Assembly: GCA_947044365.1 (NCBI GenBank)
Contig: OX345646.1
Coordinates: forward strand, 3,170,827 to 3,234,826
DNA: 64,000 nucleotides
Source: Petrosia ficiformis
Taxonomy: Eukaryota; Porifera; Demospongiae; Haplosclerida; Petrosiidae
Direction of reading: 5' to 3'
The notes under the pieces are model-generated. The model had not been told where the DNA came from. It searched no databases and saw only the letters and a program-made list of their open reading frames with translations. Every line of letters starts with the position of its first letter. The first letter of the stretch is position 1. The translations under genes and the position numbers were made by a program. Shown piece by piece: positions 42,316-54,492 of the stretch.

Positions 42316-43977
42316 TTATACACTGACGACATTAAAAGAGACACTTTCGAAATCTGAACTTTTTTGATACAGTACTTTTACGTAAGTGTTCTCTACAACT
42401 GTGTGTACATCATACTCCTCATCTCGCTTTCTTCTTTTATACTTGTGAGCAGCAAAAACATATACAAAAAATCCAATAATGCAAACAGACATCTGAACCA
42501 AAAGAATCCAAAAGCTACCAGAAAAACCGCCAATGCTATCTTTATTAAATGCAAAAATATACTGAAAGTATGACCCAAGATTTACAAAAACACCACGAAT
42601 TAACCAGAAAACTCCATTCAACATACCACTCATGTTAACCGGTGATTGACTGGATATAAATTCTAAAATAAAAATGAGACTGAGGGAATCAACAAGTCCA
42701 GAGAAGATAAATGGAATTGTATAGTAAAGAAATGATATATTGATTACACCACTTTGGCTAGCACTGACAAAGTTACCTGCAGTAGTAATCAGTAATACAG
42801 CTATTAATGAGAGTAATATCAAGACATAATTGATTCCAAAGCCTTTGAGTGAATTTAAGAAAAAGAATTCCAGTTTTGGAAACAAAGGAAAAACTACTAG
42901 CTCCATTAAAGGAACTATTATAACAACTGACTCATTAAATGCACTGAAAAGAGCATATGAACCATATCCATCAAGTGTTGTTGTAGCTCCTTTTAAGGTA
43001 TTAGTATAACTCAAGACATTGGCTACTGTGTGATAGTAAGTAGTATAGAAACCAAATGTAGATAGCAAAACAAAAACAATTCTCCAGAATGTTTTTACAC
43101 TCTCCACAGTTTCTTCTGAGAATGGTCCTCCATATTTAGTCTTCCCAAGATCAACACGAGATGGTATTGTATTTTCCCAGTATGTCAATGCGCTTCTTCT
43201 CTGAGGGATTTTGTGATGCCAGGCATATTTCAATACACTGTATACCATTTTATATGGATCATTCTTTAATATACCACTAGGCTCAAATTTGTAGTGAAAG
43301 CAAATACTCAGACACAAAGCTAAAGAAGAAACAGCAAATGTAAATATTGCCGTTATCATGATGAGCTTTACATCATAAACACTTCCTTCAACAAATGCAA
43401 TATACCCAGTAGAATAGCCAACAAACCAACCCCATACAATCCAATGTACAAATGCTCTAACATGACCATTTGATTTGTACACAAGCTGGTCAAGGCCATA
43501 CGCTAGTACATTACTGTAAAATGCAGCTGTCCCAATGCTTATAAGAATAAAAGCTATACCTGAAATTCCATACTTTGCTATATTGACTGGTAGTCCACAT
43601 GTTCCATACTGAATACAATAACTAATACACTGTAATAGAGTACCAAACCAACATGACCACAAACTTAGATGGATAATGCTCTCTCGGCCAATTTTAGTAT
43701 CAGCTAACCAGCCAGTGAATGGATACATTAGACTTGTTAGCAAGTATTGACCAGTAATCACTACATAAACTGCATAAGATGCCTGATCTGGTACAGGGGC
43801 AAAACAAGATCCAACATCTGGATTTTGACTCATAGAAAACACAATATTGTATTCAAGTTGAGCACACATACCCATTGATACAGCATCAACCACTAGTAAC
43901 CATGCTGGTAGATTCAGCAAACGATTTTCAACCATATAACGATACTTCATTTTTTTCCAGTATATTGTCACACGCAA
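42316..43977 (-). CDS. POT/PTR-like (SLC15-type) transporter C, 553 aa
   Basis: Intronless paralogue of A with the same signatures (GWLADTKIGR, YGLDQLVYKSN, FVHWIVWGWFVG) and the same basic C-terminal motif (KYKRRKRDEEYDVHTVVENTY). Between about residues 105 and 390 it differs from A at only a few positions, and the DNA is nearly identical. The first 100 and last 160 residues have diverged clearly. Such a mosaic is what gene conversion between neighbours would produce. The sequence upstream at 44000-44110 has higher GC and could be the promoter; a plus-strand donor-like site (TACAG|GTAATA) at about 44108 is the only sign of a divergent transcript. Substrate unknown. Confidence 0.82.
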   Translation of the reverse strand: MRVTIYWKKMKYRYMVENRLLNLPAWLLVVDAVSMGMCAQLEYNIVFSMSQNPDVGSCFAPVPDQASYAVYVVITGQYLLTSLMYPFTGWLADTKIGRESIIHLSLWSCWFGTLLQCISYCIQYGTCGLPVNIAKYGISGIAFILISIGTAAFYSNVLAYGLDQLVYKSNGHVRAFVHWIVWGWFVGYSTGYIAFVEGSVYDVKLIMITAIFTFAVSSLALCLSICFHYKFEPSGILKNDPYKMVYSVLKYAWHHKIPQRRSALTYWENTIPSRVDLGKTKYGGPFSEETVESVKTFWRIVFVLLSTFGFYTTYYHTVANVLSYTNTLKGATTTLDGYGSYALFSAFNESVVIIVPLMELVVFPLFPKLEFFFLNSLKGFGINYVLILLSLIAVLLITTAGNFVSASQSGVINISFLYYTIPFIFSGLVDSLSLIFILEFISSQSPVNMSGMLNGVFWLIRGVFVNLGSYFQYIFAFNKDSIGGFSGSFWILLVQMSVCIIGFFVYVFAAHKYKRRKRDEEYDVHTVVENTYVKVLYQKSSDFESVSFNVVSV

Positions 43978-44570
43978 ATCGATGCTACTGCTTCACTTGG
44001 ATCAGATATTTCCGTTCCATAGACCCCACCCATTACCTTTTGTGTACACGAGGATGGCGAAGTCAAACTCTTCTTCTCGGGAATAGTGGTAGTTCAGGCT
44101 TGTACAGGTAATATTATCCTTTTCCTAATTTCAGTTAGTGATTATTTTTTAATATTAATTATAGTACAATGCTGGGGACTGTGTGCTATGGACAATCAGT
44201 GATGAATACTAGCACTCCACTATGGCGGTATTCAGGTAAAATGAAGCACCTTTGGTGCGTGTTAAAGCATCTCGCTAGGATCTGTAGTGATTTTAGCATT
44301 TTTCATTCTAAGTAACTTTTCATACAGTTTACTTCGTTATAAAAGCAACAGAGCAATAAAAGACCATGTTTTTGAACAGATCAGAAAGTTTGGCGGCTGT
44401 AGGAGGTATGCGTTTGAAGTTATAACTGTTCAAAGTAAAAAAAGTTGAGAAGGAATGAATGAATAACTTGCTAAAACAATGTCTGTGGCAAATCTTTTTT
44501 CAATACGATTTTGATAAACTTCTTTCTCTACTCTATCAAGTCTTTAAATCGACGATTAAATTAAAAAAGT

Positions 44571-44615
44571 TGGGACAGAATGAATGAATGAATGAATGAA
44601 TGAATGAATGAATGA
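44571..44615. repeat. (GAAT)n microsatellite
   Basis: About eight GAAT units followed by GACAGAATGACA; a short GAATGAATGAAT is also at about 44452. Confidence 0.9.
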
Positions 44616-44749
44616 CAGAATGACAACCAAAGTGCTAAGACTCGCCCACACGTAGGCGCGGCGAGCCAACTAATAACAGCAGAAAAAAGAGTGAGTATGC
44701 AGTACACAGATTGGCTTTCAATGAAAAATTTATATCCTTACAACATGTA

Positions 44750-45370
44750 AAAGAACATTAGATAGCAGTTTACTTGGTCAGTATATCAGCCAAGTTAGGT
44801 ACATACAACCAGGACACGGCAGAAAAGGAAAGCAAATTTGGTTAAATAATGACCGTGATGTTGAAGAAATGTACGATGAATTAGAAGGTAAGAGTGAAGT
44901 TGTGCTGTGATGTTATAGGAATGAGACAAATCACAGTTCAGTTGAGGAGCCTCCTAATAAAAAGCGGCCTTCCAGTAATGGTGATGTAATGTCTTCTAGC
45001 TCTAAAGATAAACTCCTATCACAAACAAAATGATGGAAGTGGATGAAATTGTATCCAAATTGATTGAGAAACACTCACATTGTTTCACTGAGTGTTGAAC
45101 AGAAAAGAGCATGGGTTCATATGATACAAATGAACAAATTAGATTCATACGAGGAAGCTCCCAACAAACCTTTTTTTCGTAAAAAGAAGACATGGAAAAG
45201 GTAATGTATAGCGTCTACAACTACATCTAATTCTCCCAAGCATAGAATCGAACTTCGTAGTCAATGCATGGACCAACTTCAAAAATGGCATGATTTGCTT
45301 GATAAAGACATTATTTGCCAGGAGCAGTACAATGAACTACAAGCCAAGATAATAGCACAACATTTGTAAT
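44750..45370 (+). pseudogene. Broken multi-exon gene, unrecognised
   Basis: Plus-strand coding-like pieces occur in order but not in one frame: LGQYISQVRYIQPGHGRKGK to MYDELEG ending at a GTAAG donor (about 44889), NETNHSSVEEPPNKKRPSSN from an acceptor near 44920, MEVDEIVSKLIEKHSH (about 45030-45080), SYEEAPNKPFFRKKKTWKR (about 45150-45199) and LRSQCMDQLQKWHDLLD to the stop at 45368. Stops and frame changes interrupt them. The pieces look like a real protein (basic linker, helical C terminus), but I do not know the family. The position, convergent with a transposase, suggests a second protein of the same element or a host gene caught by it. Confidence 0.45.
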
Positions 45371-45459
45371 GTATAATTGATTCATAATTGCATTTTACTA
45401 TAAGTAGGTGTGATGTATTAATTACACATTACATAAACAATCAAAGTCCATATCCAGAA

Positions 45460-46320
45460 TCATTTATTACACATTTCAGTTGTTATACTATTAATTGCAG
45501 CATGAACCAAAGTATTGACATCATTTGTTGCCTCCATAATGTCTTCATGTAGTTTGACGTTATATTTAATGTAGCTAAATGCCTCCTCAACAGGATTAAG
45601 ATCAGGACTATATGGTGGGAGAAATTGAACAACTATATACCACAGTCTTGTAAAAGTGAGACTATGGGGCTACAGTGGTGAACTGACAGGTTGTCCATAA
45701 TTACCATGGAAGCTATGCTGTCTCCATCAAATGGTTGCATATTAGGAATTAATTCACTGCGAATGAATGTATTTGTGTCAACAGTTCCTTCTGTCAAATA
45801 CCTTGCTACAGTACCTGAAGAAGATAGAGCTATGATTGCATTAATCCTCTTCCCCCTTGAAAGTAAAGTATGTTTAATTGCCCTTTCACCTCTGATAGCA
45901 TATCCACATTTCCTCCAAAAGGTTCTCCTGTCACTCCCAGTTTCATCCAGCCAAACCAGTACCTTATGATTATACAAAAACATACCTCTCAAACTACTTG
46001 ATCATTGAAATGCTATTCTCTGCATCTTCTATCTAGTTAATCCATACCTTCTAAGGATGTGGCATACTGTAACCTTAACTCTTGTTGCTTACTTCACAAA
46101 ACTCCTGTAAATGTGTAGTTGGACACTCAAGCAAGGCCAATTATAACATTTCATGATAGTTATCAAGAATATGTAGTTATGGTCTCCTTGTATGTGATGT
46201 GCATTAACTGACATCACCAGTTTCTTCAAAATGTTTCAAGGTCCTGACTACAGTTCCAAAACCAATGCATAACCTGTGAGCTATGCTTCTGTAAGTTTGA
46301 TACTGTGATGTTACTAGTTA
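45460..46320 (-). pseudogene. IS630/Tc1-mariner-type transposase relic
   Basis: On the minus strand: a helix-turn-helix remnant (IAHRLCIGFGTVVRTLKHFE, about 46300-46225), then a DDE domain with VWLDETGSDRR (first Asp), VIMDNLSVHH (second Asp) and LPPYSPDLNPVEE (third acid), ending in TGA at 45460-45462. It is inactive: there are stops between the helix-turn-helix and the catalytic core, and a shift after LLQDCGI near 45640 separates the third catalytic residue from the rest. Terminal repeats were not found. Confidence 0.75.
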
Positions 46321-46449
46321 AAAAAGATATGACCTACTGGATTTTTAATCTAGCAGTTCCAGTATTCCACAGGCAGGGTAACTGTAGTTGCTCTCTGAGA
46401 AAGATTGGAGTTTGATAGTGCCTGGAAAGGTAGATTTTATGGTTTCACT

Positions 46450-49400
46450 GAAAAGCTACAGAATTCAGCTTTCTTCAGCCTCTTGTAACTATAAAAGTAA
46501 AATGAATTTGCAGAAAACGGCTTCGTAACTTTTCTCAAAATACATTGTACTTGGTGCACGCCATGTATGGTGGGCGTGGCTTTCGTGGTTTTGTACTTAT
46601 GTTAATTGGAAAGATGGAGATTTTATATATGTGTTACCAATTCCAGGACACTATAAAGGTGATTAGAAGATATGAAGGTTGGTATTACATCCAATTTTAC
46701 TCATTATATTATATTGTATTTTGAAAGTGATTGGAGTCGCATCCGCCCACTCCCTAGTACCACCTTAATCCGAACGTAGGCGGAGTAATTGTGAAGTCTT
46801 GTCACCATGCAGTTCTGAGGAGATATGAATCTGAGTTGATGAGGAACGCTCATGACGCCCTGTTTTACTGTTGATTGTTTATGCTGAGAAGCATACATTT
46901 ATAGTAGCATCTTTTTAGCGAAGGTTCTGCACTTTAGTGCATTCATTATGACTAAGTGTTTTAAACAGTCTTGTGTATCAGCAGTTTTTTTTTAGTCCAC
47001 ACTTTTGTGAATTATTTTGAGTAGCTGATGGTGAGGGATGTGAAGGTTATGGGCATTTCTTAGACAATTTGCAAAAACAACAAAAGAAATGAGACCATCT
47101 CACAGACTAGACGATGGTATTACTGTCAGATATCAGCAGATCAGCTAGTAGGTGGAATTACATACATATAGAAGTTGAAGACCATCTCTGTGCAGACATA
47201 ATGTTAATCAACAATCAAAAAATTGCATGCGATAATTAATTTATTATTGTACTTATTAGGGCATCTTCTCCCACAACGATATAAAAACGTATCTGAGATA
47301 CTGAAAGATAGTGTGGCACAATTGCACAAAATTTTGCAAAATTCACCCGGTAATTATGCTTTATTTATTATATTGATGGGTAGTATGTTTTACCAATGAC
47401 GATGTTGAAAAATGGCATGGAAGTGAAGTTTCTGAAGAGAAAGGTTCAACCAGTTAGTTTCATTTTCTTAGTCCATTTAAGATTTATTTAAGATTGAAGA
47501 TATATCAGAATATTGGGAGGAGAACTATTTTAAACCAATTTAATGAACATAGGGTAGCTATTACACTTTAGTATGTTTACCTGCATTATGTTTACAGTTT
47601 GGCAAACAATTATCAACAAGTACAGCTACATTACAAACAAAATCTGTCCTTTCAACACATTTTATTAAGTAGTGATAATATCATTAGTGTATGTTTCTTT
47701 GTCACGTAGAGTTGATCTACAGTTAAAAGAGATAGAATGTAGTTGCAAACTAAGAAGATAAAAAAAAAATTGCTGTTGTTGCAAAGAAAGAGATGGTTTC
47801 TTCTTAATTTAAAAGCTAAGTTTGATGGTAAGTGTCGCTCTTTAAAATTAAAATAATTAACATATTAATTATTGTAGATGGACAATATTTAGCTTCAAGG
47901 CTCTCTAAATCTATTACCAAAACTTCTTCAAAGCTAAAGTCACTTCAACCACAGCTCAACTCATGAGAGCTTAGTGCATGGTTTGATGCAACAGAGTTAT
48001 CATCAAATGTTTAGTATGAAAGAATACTTCAGAGTGATACAACTCCTATCCCTCAGTCGGTGAAACTTCAAGCCATTCGGCATTATTTCCATAAGTTATG
48101 ATGTCAAGAAGAGCTCACTATGATTTGCAAAGACATGATTATTGTTGTAAGATTCTATAAAGGAAACCATCTAATGCTGGTTGAGAAAGTAACTGAACTT
48201 CAAGGTAGCTTGCACTTCTGATGTTTACTCAAGAGGATGCATAGGTCTTTTACAGCAGGCACATGTCGATTTGGAGAAACAAATATATAACTTAAAACAG
48301 AACGTTACAGACATTACTGTTTCATTCAAAAACTTTCACATGATTTCATACATTACACTCTGAGTCATCAAATTCATATTTTCCCTCTGCATCTGTCCAG
48401 TCATTATATGATATGCTACCCACACTACCTCCTACAACATAAATACAACCATCAGTAGCCTCTTCCTCCATCCAGTTTTGCTCCCTGTCAGTATCATCAC
48501 ACAGTCATCAGTATCCAATCTGTCAATGCAAACTTTACCCTATTCTTTGAATCCAGTAGAGCTGTCTGTTACTTCTATCTCCACACAATCAGCAACATTA
48601 GTAGACCTACACAGATCAGATACATCAATATCATCTTAATGCCAAACTCATACTATTTCCCCAAATATTTCTTCCCATTAGTAAGTAGTAGTGTTGATAT
48701 AAAGTAGTAGTGTTGATAAAATAATCATCATTACCTTTGAGTATTGAATGCATGTCTTATTTCAGATTTCCCAGATGAAGATGATGATGACATTATGGAG
48801 GAACAAATATGAACTCGTAACAGAGATTAGAGAAATAGGAGTACATGTGGTACATAATATTTGTATACATGGTTGTCCAACTACTTCATGCTAATAGGAA
48901 CTGAGATGAATTGATAGCAGTTGTGATCTATTATCATTAGAGGATAAAGAATTACTGGATCAAATCATTGAGCAATGTTTGTCTGGTATAATCTAAGTGT
49001 TCATTTAATTCTGTATATCTAACTGTTGTGTTGTAAATCTTGCAGATTCACATTCCTTCATTTTTCTTAATATGAGTTCAAATCGTTTAAAGCAAGCTGT
49101 AACAATATCTTCCAGCTGACTTGAACATACAGAAATTTCATCAGTCTGTTATACACTGTTGTATAACACTGGTTGTTATTATTATACCTTCATGTTATAA
49201 ACTAGATCCAAACAGTACAACACTGATTTAATTATTAACTTATACTTTGCATTTTTCACTGTGTATGTGTTTAAAATACTGATTATACATCCAAAATAAG
49301 GATTTATAATTTAGCTACTAGAGTGTGCTTCTAAGTGATGGAGTGTACTAATTGTCTGTAGCATTTTCAAGTAAATAATTTTGGTTCGATTCTTAATTTT

Positions 49401-52017
49401 TTTTTGAACCTGTTAGCTGAGCATAAGAGTTCATTGTAATAATAATTATGTTAATTATATATTTTCTTGAAAGTTAGAAATATATATGTATAGGGATTCT
49501 CTTCAGTAGTCATTGGCAACCTTTTGAATTCCATGTTTGCACTTGATTGAGTGTATTTGTGATCATCGCATGGAAGAACATGTCAATTGAGAATGCAAGA
49601 TGTAACTTTGCTTTTATGTATAATACTTTATGTTTTCAACATACTAATAAAATCAATTTTTGAAATACTGTCCTTGATGAACTCAAGTTCCTTATTAGTC
49701 ATCAATGATAGTAATTCAAAAACCATACCATCTATCACTCCAGTAATATTAGCATTGGATAGATGTGAGCATGGTACATGTCCTTGTGGGTCTCCAAAAG
49801 TCAATGCTATAAAATATTTAAGAATAATAATAAATAATTTTAAAAGAAATGAAATAAATAATTAAGCTGACATTATAATCATTGATAACAATAATTACAT
49901 TTTAGCTTTTAACATCTTTAAAAAAATTAATAATGGACCTTTGTAAATTTCCAACTTCCATATTTTGTATTAATCAACAGTTTCACAATTTCTCTTAATT
50001 CACTGCAGTTATGTGGTTCTGATGGTGACGGAACTGTCACTATTACACAATGACGTAATCACATGAAAAAATAATTGCATTATGATCACTGTAATATGTT
50101 AACTGGATTGAATAAACGAAAGACAGTGGGATATGGATGTTATCTTGAAGGAGAGCTTGGCCTTTAATTTAACTCCAACATAACGTACCCATTAAAATGA
50201 AGCATAATTCCATATCATGATCCTGAGCCCAGATACATTGCATATTACAGCATTCTGAATACAATATTGCACATATGCTCATACAATTTGCAGGTATATG
50301 ACAAGGAGTGGATACAAAATCAGTCATTACATTGTGCTTCAAATTCTCTAGTATTTTGCTTCCTTCCATGGATTATATGATTGAGGAGGACACTCTTTAG
50401 CCATATCAATATATCTTTTATGCTCCTCTTTTGGTAGACTTTTCCATAATTCTGCACTTCTTTTATTTCTGGTGTAGAAATATCTGTAATTACCTTTCCA
50501 TCTGAGGAAGAGAAAAAGACTTATTGTGTGCAGATTTATTTTTGAGTGATCTTTTTTGGTGCATTAGTTTCTGCATCTGCACTTTTCCTTTTTCTTACCA
50601 CACCCTACCTTAATGACTGAGCTGTGAAAATGGGTCTTTTTTTTTTTCAAAGCGGTTTGTTCAAACACTTGTTTTCGGCTGTCTTATAAGATAAAGAGCT
50701 GAAACTTACAATGCCACTTGAAGAAAAGTTGTTACCCAAACAAAACACAAAAGTTTATTAGCGCAAGAGAGCTAAGCTTGATCTGAAACATTCGAAATAA
50801 AAATGAAAATCAAATAAAGCCCTTTTGTCGCACACTTAGTCGCAATAATATTATAATATATAATATGTATATATAAATATAATGTATATTATAGTATTAT
50901 ATAATACATTGGTTACTTCAGGGCTCCGAGTTATTATGCTATATAACCGAGGAGGTCAATTATATACTGCCTGTATAATTGACTACCAAGGTTATTTTAG
51001 CACAGAAGGAAGCCATGAGTTAACCAATGTGTGACCAATGGAGGGCCAATTCTGAAGTACTTCCTAGGTAATACGTATAATCTTTCAGTGGTTGAATGAT
51101 ACTGTATGTATTGCTTCGTTGGTGCTTTTCATGATATGGCTTCCTAGACTAACAATATATAATTATCTGCCTCAAGTGCTTTATCAAGGTTATAATCACT
51201 GAGCCTGAGGGCAAGGTGATTATAGGCCTGTGCACAAGTGGCCATGGGCATGACATAAACTATACATTAATAATAATATTTTATTATATTTTGTTATATT
51301 TTTAATAATAGATTCATGTTTAGCAATTTTAATACTGAATATTATTATTATTATTAATGTTTGGATACTAATACGTAAAATACTGCGGGTCCTCCAAATA
51401 GGATATCTTCCAGATATAACGAGATTTACCTTAGGATGTCTTCCGTGTGACAATATACTAATCGGGTGTGACATGAGTGTTGTTCTCCCACACCCATTGT
51501 GCATTGAGATGGAGACAAGATCATGTTATGTTTCATGATGCAGGCCCTTACAATGATTCTCATATAATTATAGTACTAACGTCCTCAAACTCACAGTATT
51601 AGAATGAAGAATTAGCTCAGTACTTTACTTTAGTCAGTTTGCCAAACATTAATTTGTGTTACACATGAGCCTCCAAAAGACCACAACAAAACAGTATAAC
51701 AACATACAAAATTGGATTTAGTAATCACATTATTCTCAACAACTGTAGTTATTGTAAGTGGTAAGTAGATAGTAACATAGTGTTGATCATGACATAGTGC
51801 ATGGGTGCATTCATGTAGCATTTTCATGGTTAGGTAGTTGATTTAAAAGTACTTCATTAGCTACAGAAACAACACTCTATCAAATAACACTCCACCAAAT
51901 ATATACAAAATAATAAGTTACTTAAATAGGCTAAGACTCTAGAATAAGAATAAATGTATGAAGGTAAAGGATAAACATTTAGAAGACTCGAATTATTATA
52001 CAGATACACATGTTATA
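46450..52017. other. Large region without a credible gene
   Basis: AT-rich sequence with scattered decayed coding-like scraps. At about 47870-48200 on the plus strand, pieces such as LASRLSKSITKTSSKLKSLQ, SVKLQAIRHYFH and EELTMICKDMIIVVRFY suggest a worn coiled-coil-rich transposon protein, possibly the C-terminal part of a KDZ-type element; this is a weak guess. Acidic scraps occur at 48770-48815. The frames at 49587-49865 and 50169-50369 look like chance. AT-rich low-complexity sequence is at about 50845-50910. Confidence 0.4.
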
Positions 52018-52801
52018 GATAAAGTACAGAGCGTACGGTATATTGAATATACACGAGGCAGTTATTAATTAGCACTTTCAGTTTTTTAGTGTTGTAATTT
52101 TACAACATCCTGTCAGATAGGAAGTACCACACCTACTTATTACATTGCTAAATTTCACTGCAATGGCTGGGTCTTGGATGTACCACACCCCAAATTACTG
52201 TAGATTACAAGAGTATACCAATGTGGTGGCGGCATGTCGGCATTCTATTGTTCAAAACGCCCACGCTTCGTTCGATGTGGTCTAGCGGTGCTTTGATTCA
52301 AGTGTCCGCCCTTTGATGTTACTTTGAAGTTAGCTTAGGATACTTAAAAAAAAAAAAAAGTGAAAGGAGAGTAGAACGTTATGTTGATGTTTGTGTGATG
52401 TATAGACTTGGGTTTCTAGCTGGTTCTAGCGAGAGAGAAAGGAATGTTGGGAGAATAAGTGACAAATAGCGTTCGTGTGCAGACTTGAGTAGATGCTGTG
52501 CTTGCAGTAATTGGTAAGCAAGGTTGAGGTGAGTGTTAGATTGCTCCAGAAGTTGGAGAAAGTTGCAAATTGCCTGTATTCATTTGCAACGAAGGTTTTG
52601 AGATGCTGAGCCACACCTCGCAATCAGTATATTACATCCATGGTAGGTGTGGTTGGAATTATTATTAAAATTAATTCATTCTTTTTTCAAAAGCCCCCGG
52701 GTTACGAAACTGTAAGTGTTAGAAGCCGAGGCGGAGCCGAGGCTTCTAATTTTAATAACTGCCGAGTGTATATTCAATATACCGTACGCTCTGTACTTTA
52801 T
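52018..52801. repeat. Long inverted repeat, arms of about 55 bp
   Basis: The arm at 52018-52074 (ATAAAGTACAGAGCGTACGG and on) recurs as its reverse complement at about 52747-52801, with few mismatches. The spacer is about 670 bases and is unrelated to the arms. It ends 85 bases before the start of the DUF3504-type gene. It may be the terminal repeats of a non-autonomous element; target duplications were not clear. Confidence 0.65.
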
Positions 52802-52885
52802 GTGGTTTGTACTATAGTACATGTGGGTGTATCAGTAACTGCGCATGCTCGTCTAACACGAGTCAATTCACAGTGTACCGGTACC

Positions 52886-53794
52886 ATGGATAAAGAGAAT
52901 CTTCCTCCATCTCAGCAAAAGCTAGTAGAAAAAGACCAACCACCATCAAAAAAGGCAAAGCTAAGTCTCTCTTTGAAAAAGAAAAGGTTTGGTGATTCTG
53001 TATCAAGTGAACTGGTCACATTAACGACACCACATGTTCCTAAGAACACTGCCAAGAACACTGCCAAGAACACTGAATGGGCCATAAGGAATTTCATGGA
53101 ATGGAGGCAACAAAGGGAGAAGGATTATCCAGAAGAAAGGTGCAGACCGGATATTTTTGATAGTACTCCTTGGAATGTCGCAGAGCTCAATCACTGGCTA
53201 TGCCTTTACGTGTTAGAAACACGATGGACAGATGGAAAAAGGTATCCAATTTCAACAGTTTACCAGGTGCTGACTGGGATCTTACGTCACATGAGATCTG
53301 TTGACTCTCAATGTCCCAATTTTTTAGACAAAACAAATGTTTCTTTTAAACAGCTTCATGCTGCCATTGATAACTTTGGAAGACAGCTTCGTTTGGAAGG
53401 AATAGGTACTGAAGTGAAACATGCCAGTATTATATCACCTAGGGAAGAAAATTATTTGTGGGAAGCTGGAGTTTTAGGTGTGGAAAATCCCAAATCTTTA
53501 CTTTTTGCTGTATTTTATTGTAATGGTAAACATTTCTGTTTACATGGAGGTGCTGAACATAGGCGACTGAAGTTGTCTCAACTACAACGCCTGTCAAATC
53601 CTGACAGATACATTTGTACTGAACATGGCTCGTCTGAAGTTTTGTCTGCAAGCTCTGAAGTTTCTGTTACTTCTACTTTACCATCATTCCTACCACTTGG
53701 TGCTTTACAAAACTGCACAGTTAACATCAATTATGGACCAGCCACAATTACATGTAACGTAAATGGCTCAGAGCAAAATGAATTGTCACAGTAA
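52886..53794 (+). CDS. Short DUF3504-domain protein (ZMYM2/QRICH1-type, Crypton-derived)
   Basis: The start is taken as ACCATGG at 52886 because of its strong context; the frame is open from 52640, but the earlier part looks non-coding. It encodes 302 residues. The N terminus is basic and lysine-rich (SKKAKLSLSLKKKR, a likely nuclear signal), followed by a small in-frame KNTA repeat. Then come WAIRNFMEWRQQR, CLYVLETRWTDGKRYP, LRLEGIGTEVKHASIIS, LWEAGVLG and CLHGGAEHRRLKLSQ, the DUF3504 core of ZMYM2/3, QRICH1 and KIAA1958-type proteins. Shortly after RLSNPDRY it switches to a C-terminal ALQNCTVNINYG motif, so the part of the domain holding the distal recombinase residues seems deleted. It is probably a domesticated or decaying element protein that binds DNA or chromatin. 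Confidence 0.7.
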   Translation: MDKENLPPSQQKLVEKDQPPSKKAKLSLSLKKKRFGDSVSSELVTLTTPHVPKNTAKNTAKNTEWAIRNFMEWRQQREKDYPEERCRPDIFDSTPWNVAELNHWLCLYVLETRWTDGKRYPISTVYQVLTGILRHMRSVDSQCPNFLDKTNVSFKQLHAAIDNFGRQLRLEGIGTEVKHASIISPREENYLWEAGVLGVENPKSLLFAVFYCNGKHFCLHGGAEHRRLKLSQLQRLSNPDRYICTEHGSSEVLSASSEVSVTSTLPSFLPLGALQNCTVNINYGPATITCNVNGSEQNELSQ

Positions 53795-54492
53795 CTGGAC
53801 ATGTTATGCATTGTTTTTCATTTATTCACAAAGTAAAAAAAACCTGGTGAAGCGTAGTTAAAAAAATTTGGGTTAGGCCCTAAGTGTATTCTAACTACCA
53901 TAATTGGTAGTTAGATGATGCCATCTAACTGCTTGTGGTATGTTTATAAGTTTTAGAGGCGTGTCTGCGCCTTTGATACACCCACGTACTGTAGTACAAA
54001 AGTGTATAAACTGCTGTATAAACAAATGTTTGAGGGAAACCCCATATGTTAGTACACAGTCCATAATTAAATATTTCTTATAAATATAGCGGCTCCAGGG
54101 TTTTGTACATATATATGTCTGTATGGACAGACATATATATGTACAAATATACACGTATATGTACATACATATATACATATGAATGAATAAATGTATGTAT
54201 GTAATAATTATTTATGTATGTATAAATGTCTACATTATAAATTATAATTATAATTATGCATAATTATAATAGGATATCTCCTGGCTATATTATAGATGTA
54301 GACTATAAGCTTATCAGTACTGCCCATGGGAAATGTATTTGAAGGTGTAGCCCGACACCAATTTCTCAAAGGTATAATATTTATTGTAATTATCTTTAGT
54401 GGCACATTAGCTTCCACAAGCTAGTTTACATTGATTCACAAAGGAAGTAGATCAACTTATAAATAACAAGTGATCTACATAAACAATTATTA
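53795..54492. other. Intergenic, nothing recognised
   Basis: AT-rich. A short palindromic stretch at about 54102-54140 (ACATATATATGTCTGTATGG and its complement) could form a hairpin. Confidence 0.4.

Noticed and set aside
49587..49865. 92-codon plus-strand frame
   Set aside because: Low-complexity composition with no family features in a decayed region.
52640..52885. N-terminal extension of the DUF3504-type protein
   Set aside because: It covers part of the inverted repeat and AT-rich DNA; the ATG at 52886 has far better context and starts a plausible protein.
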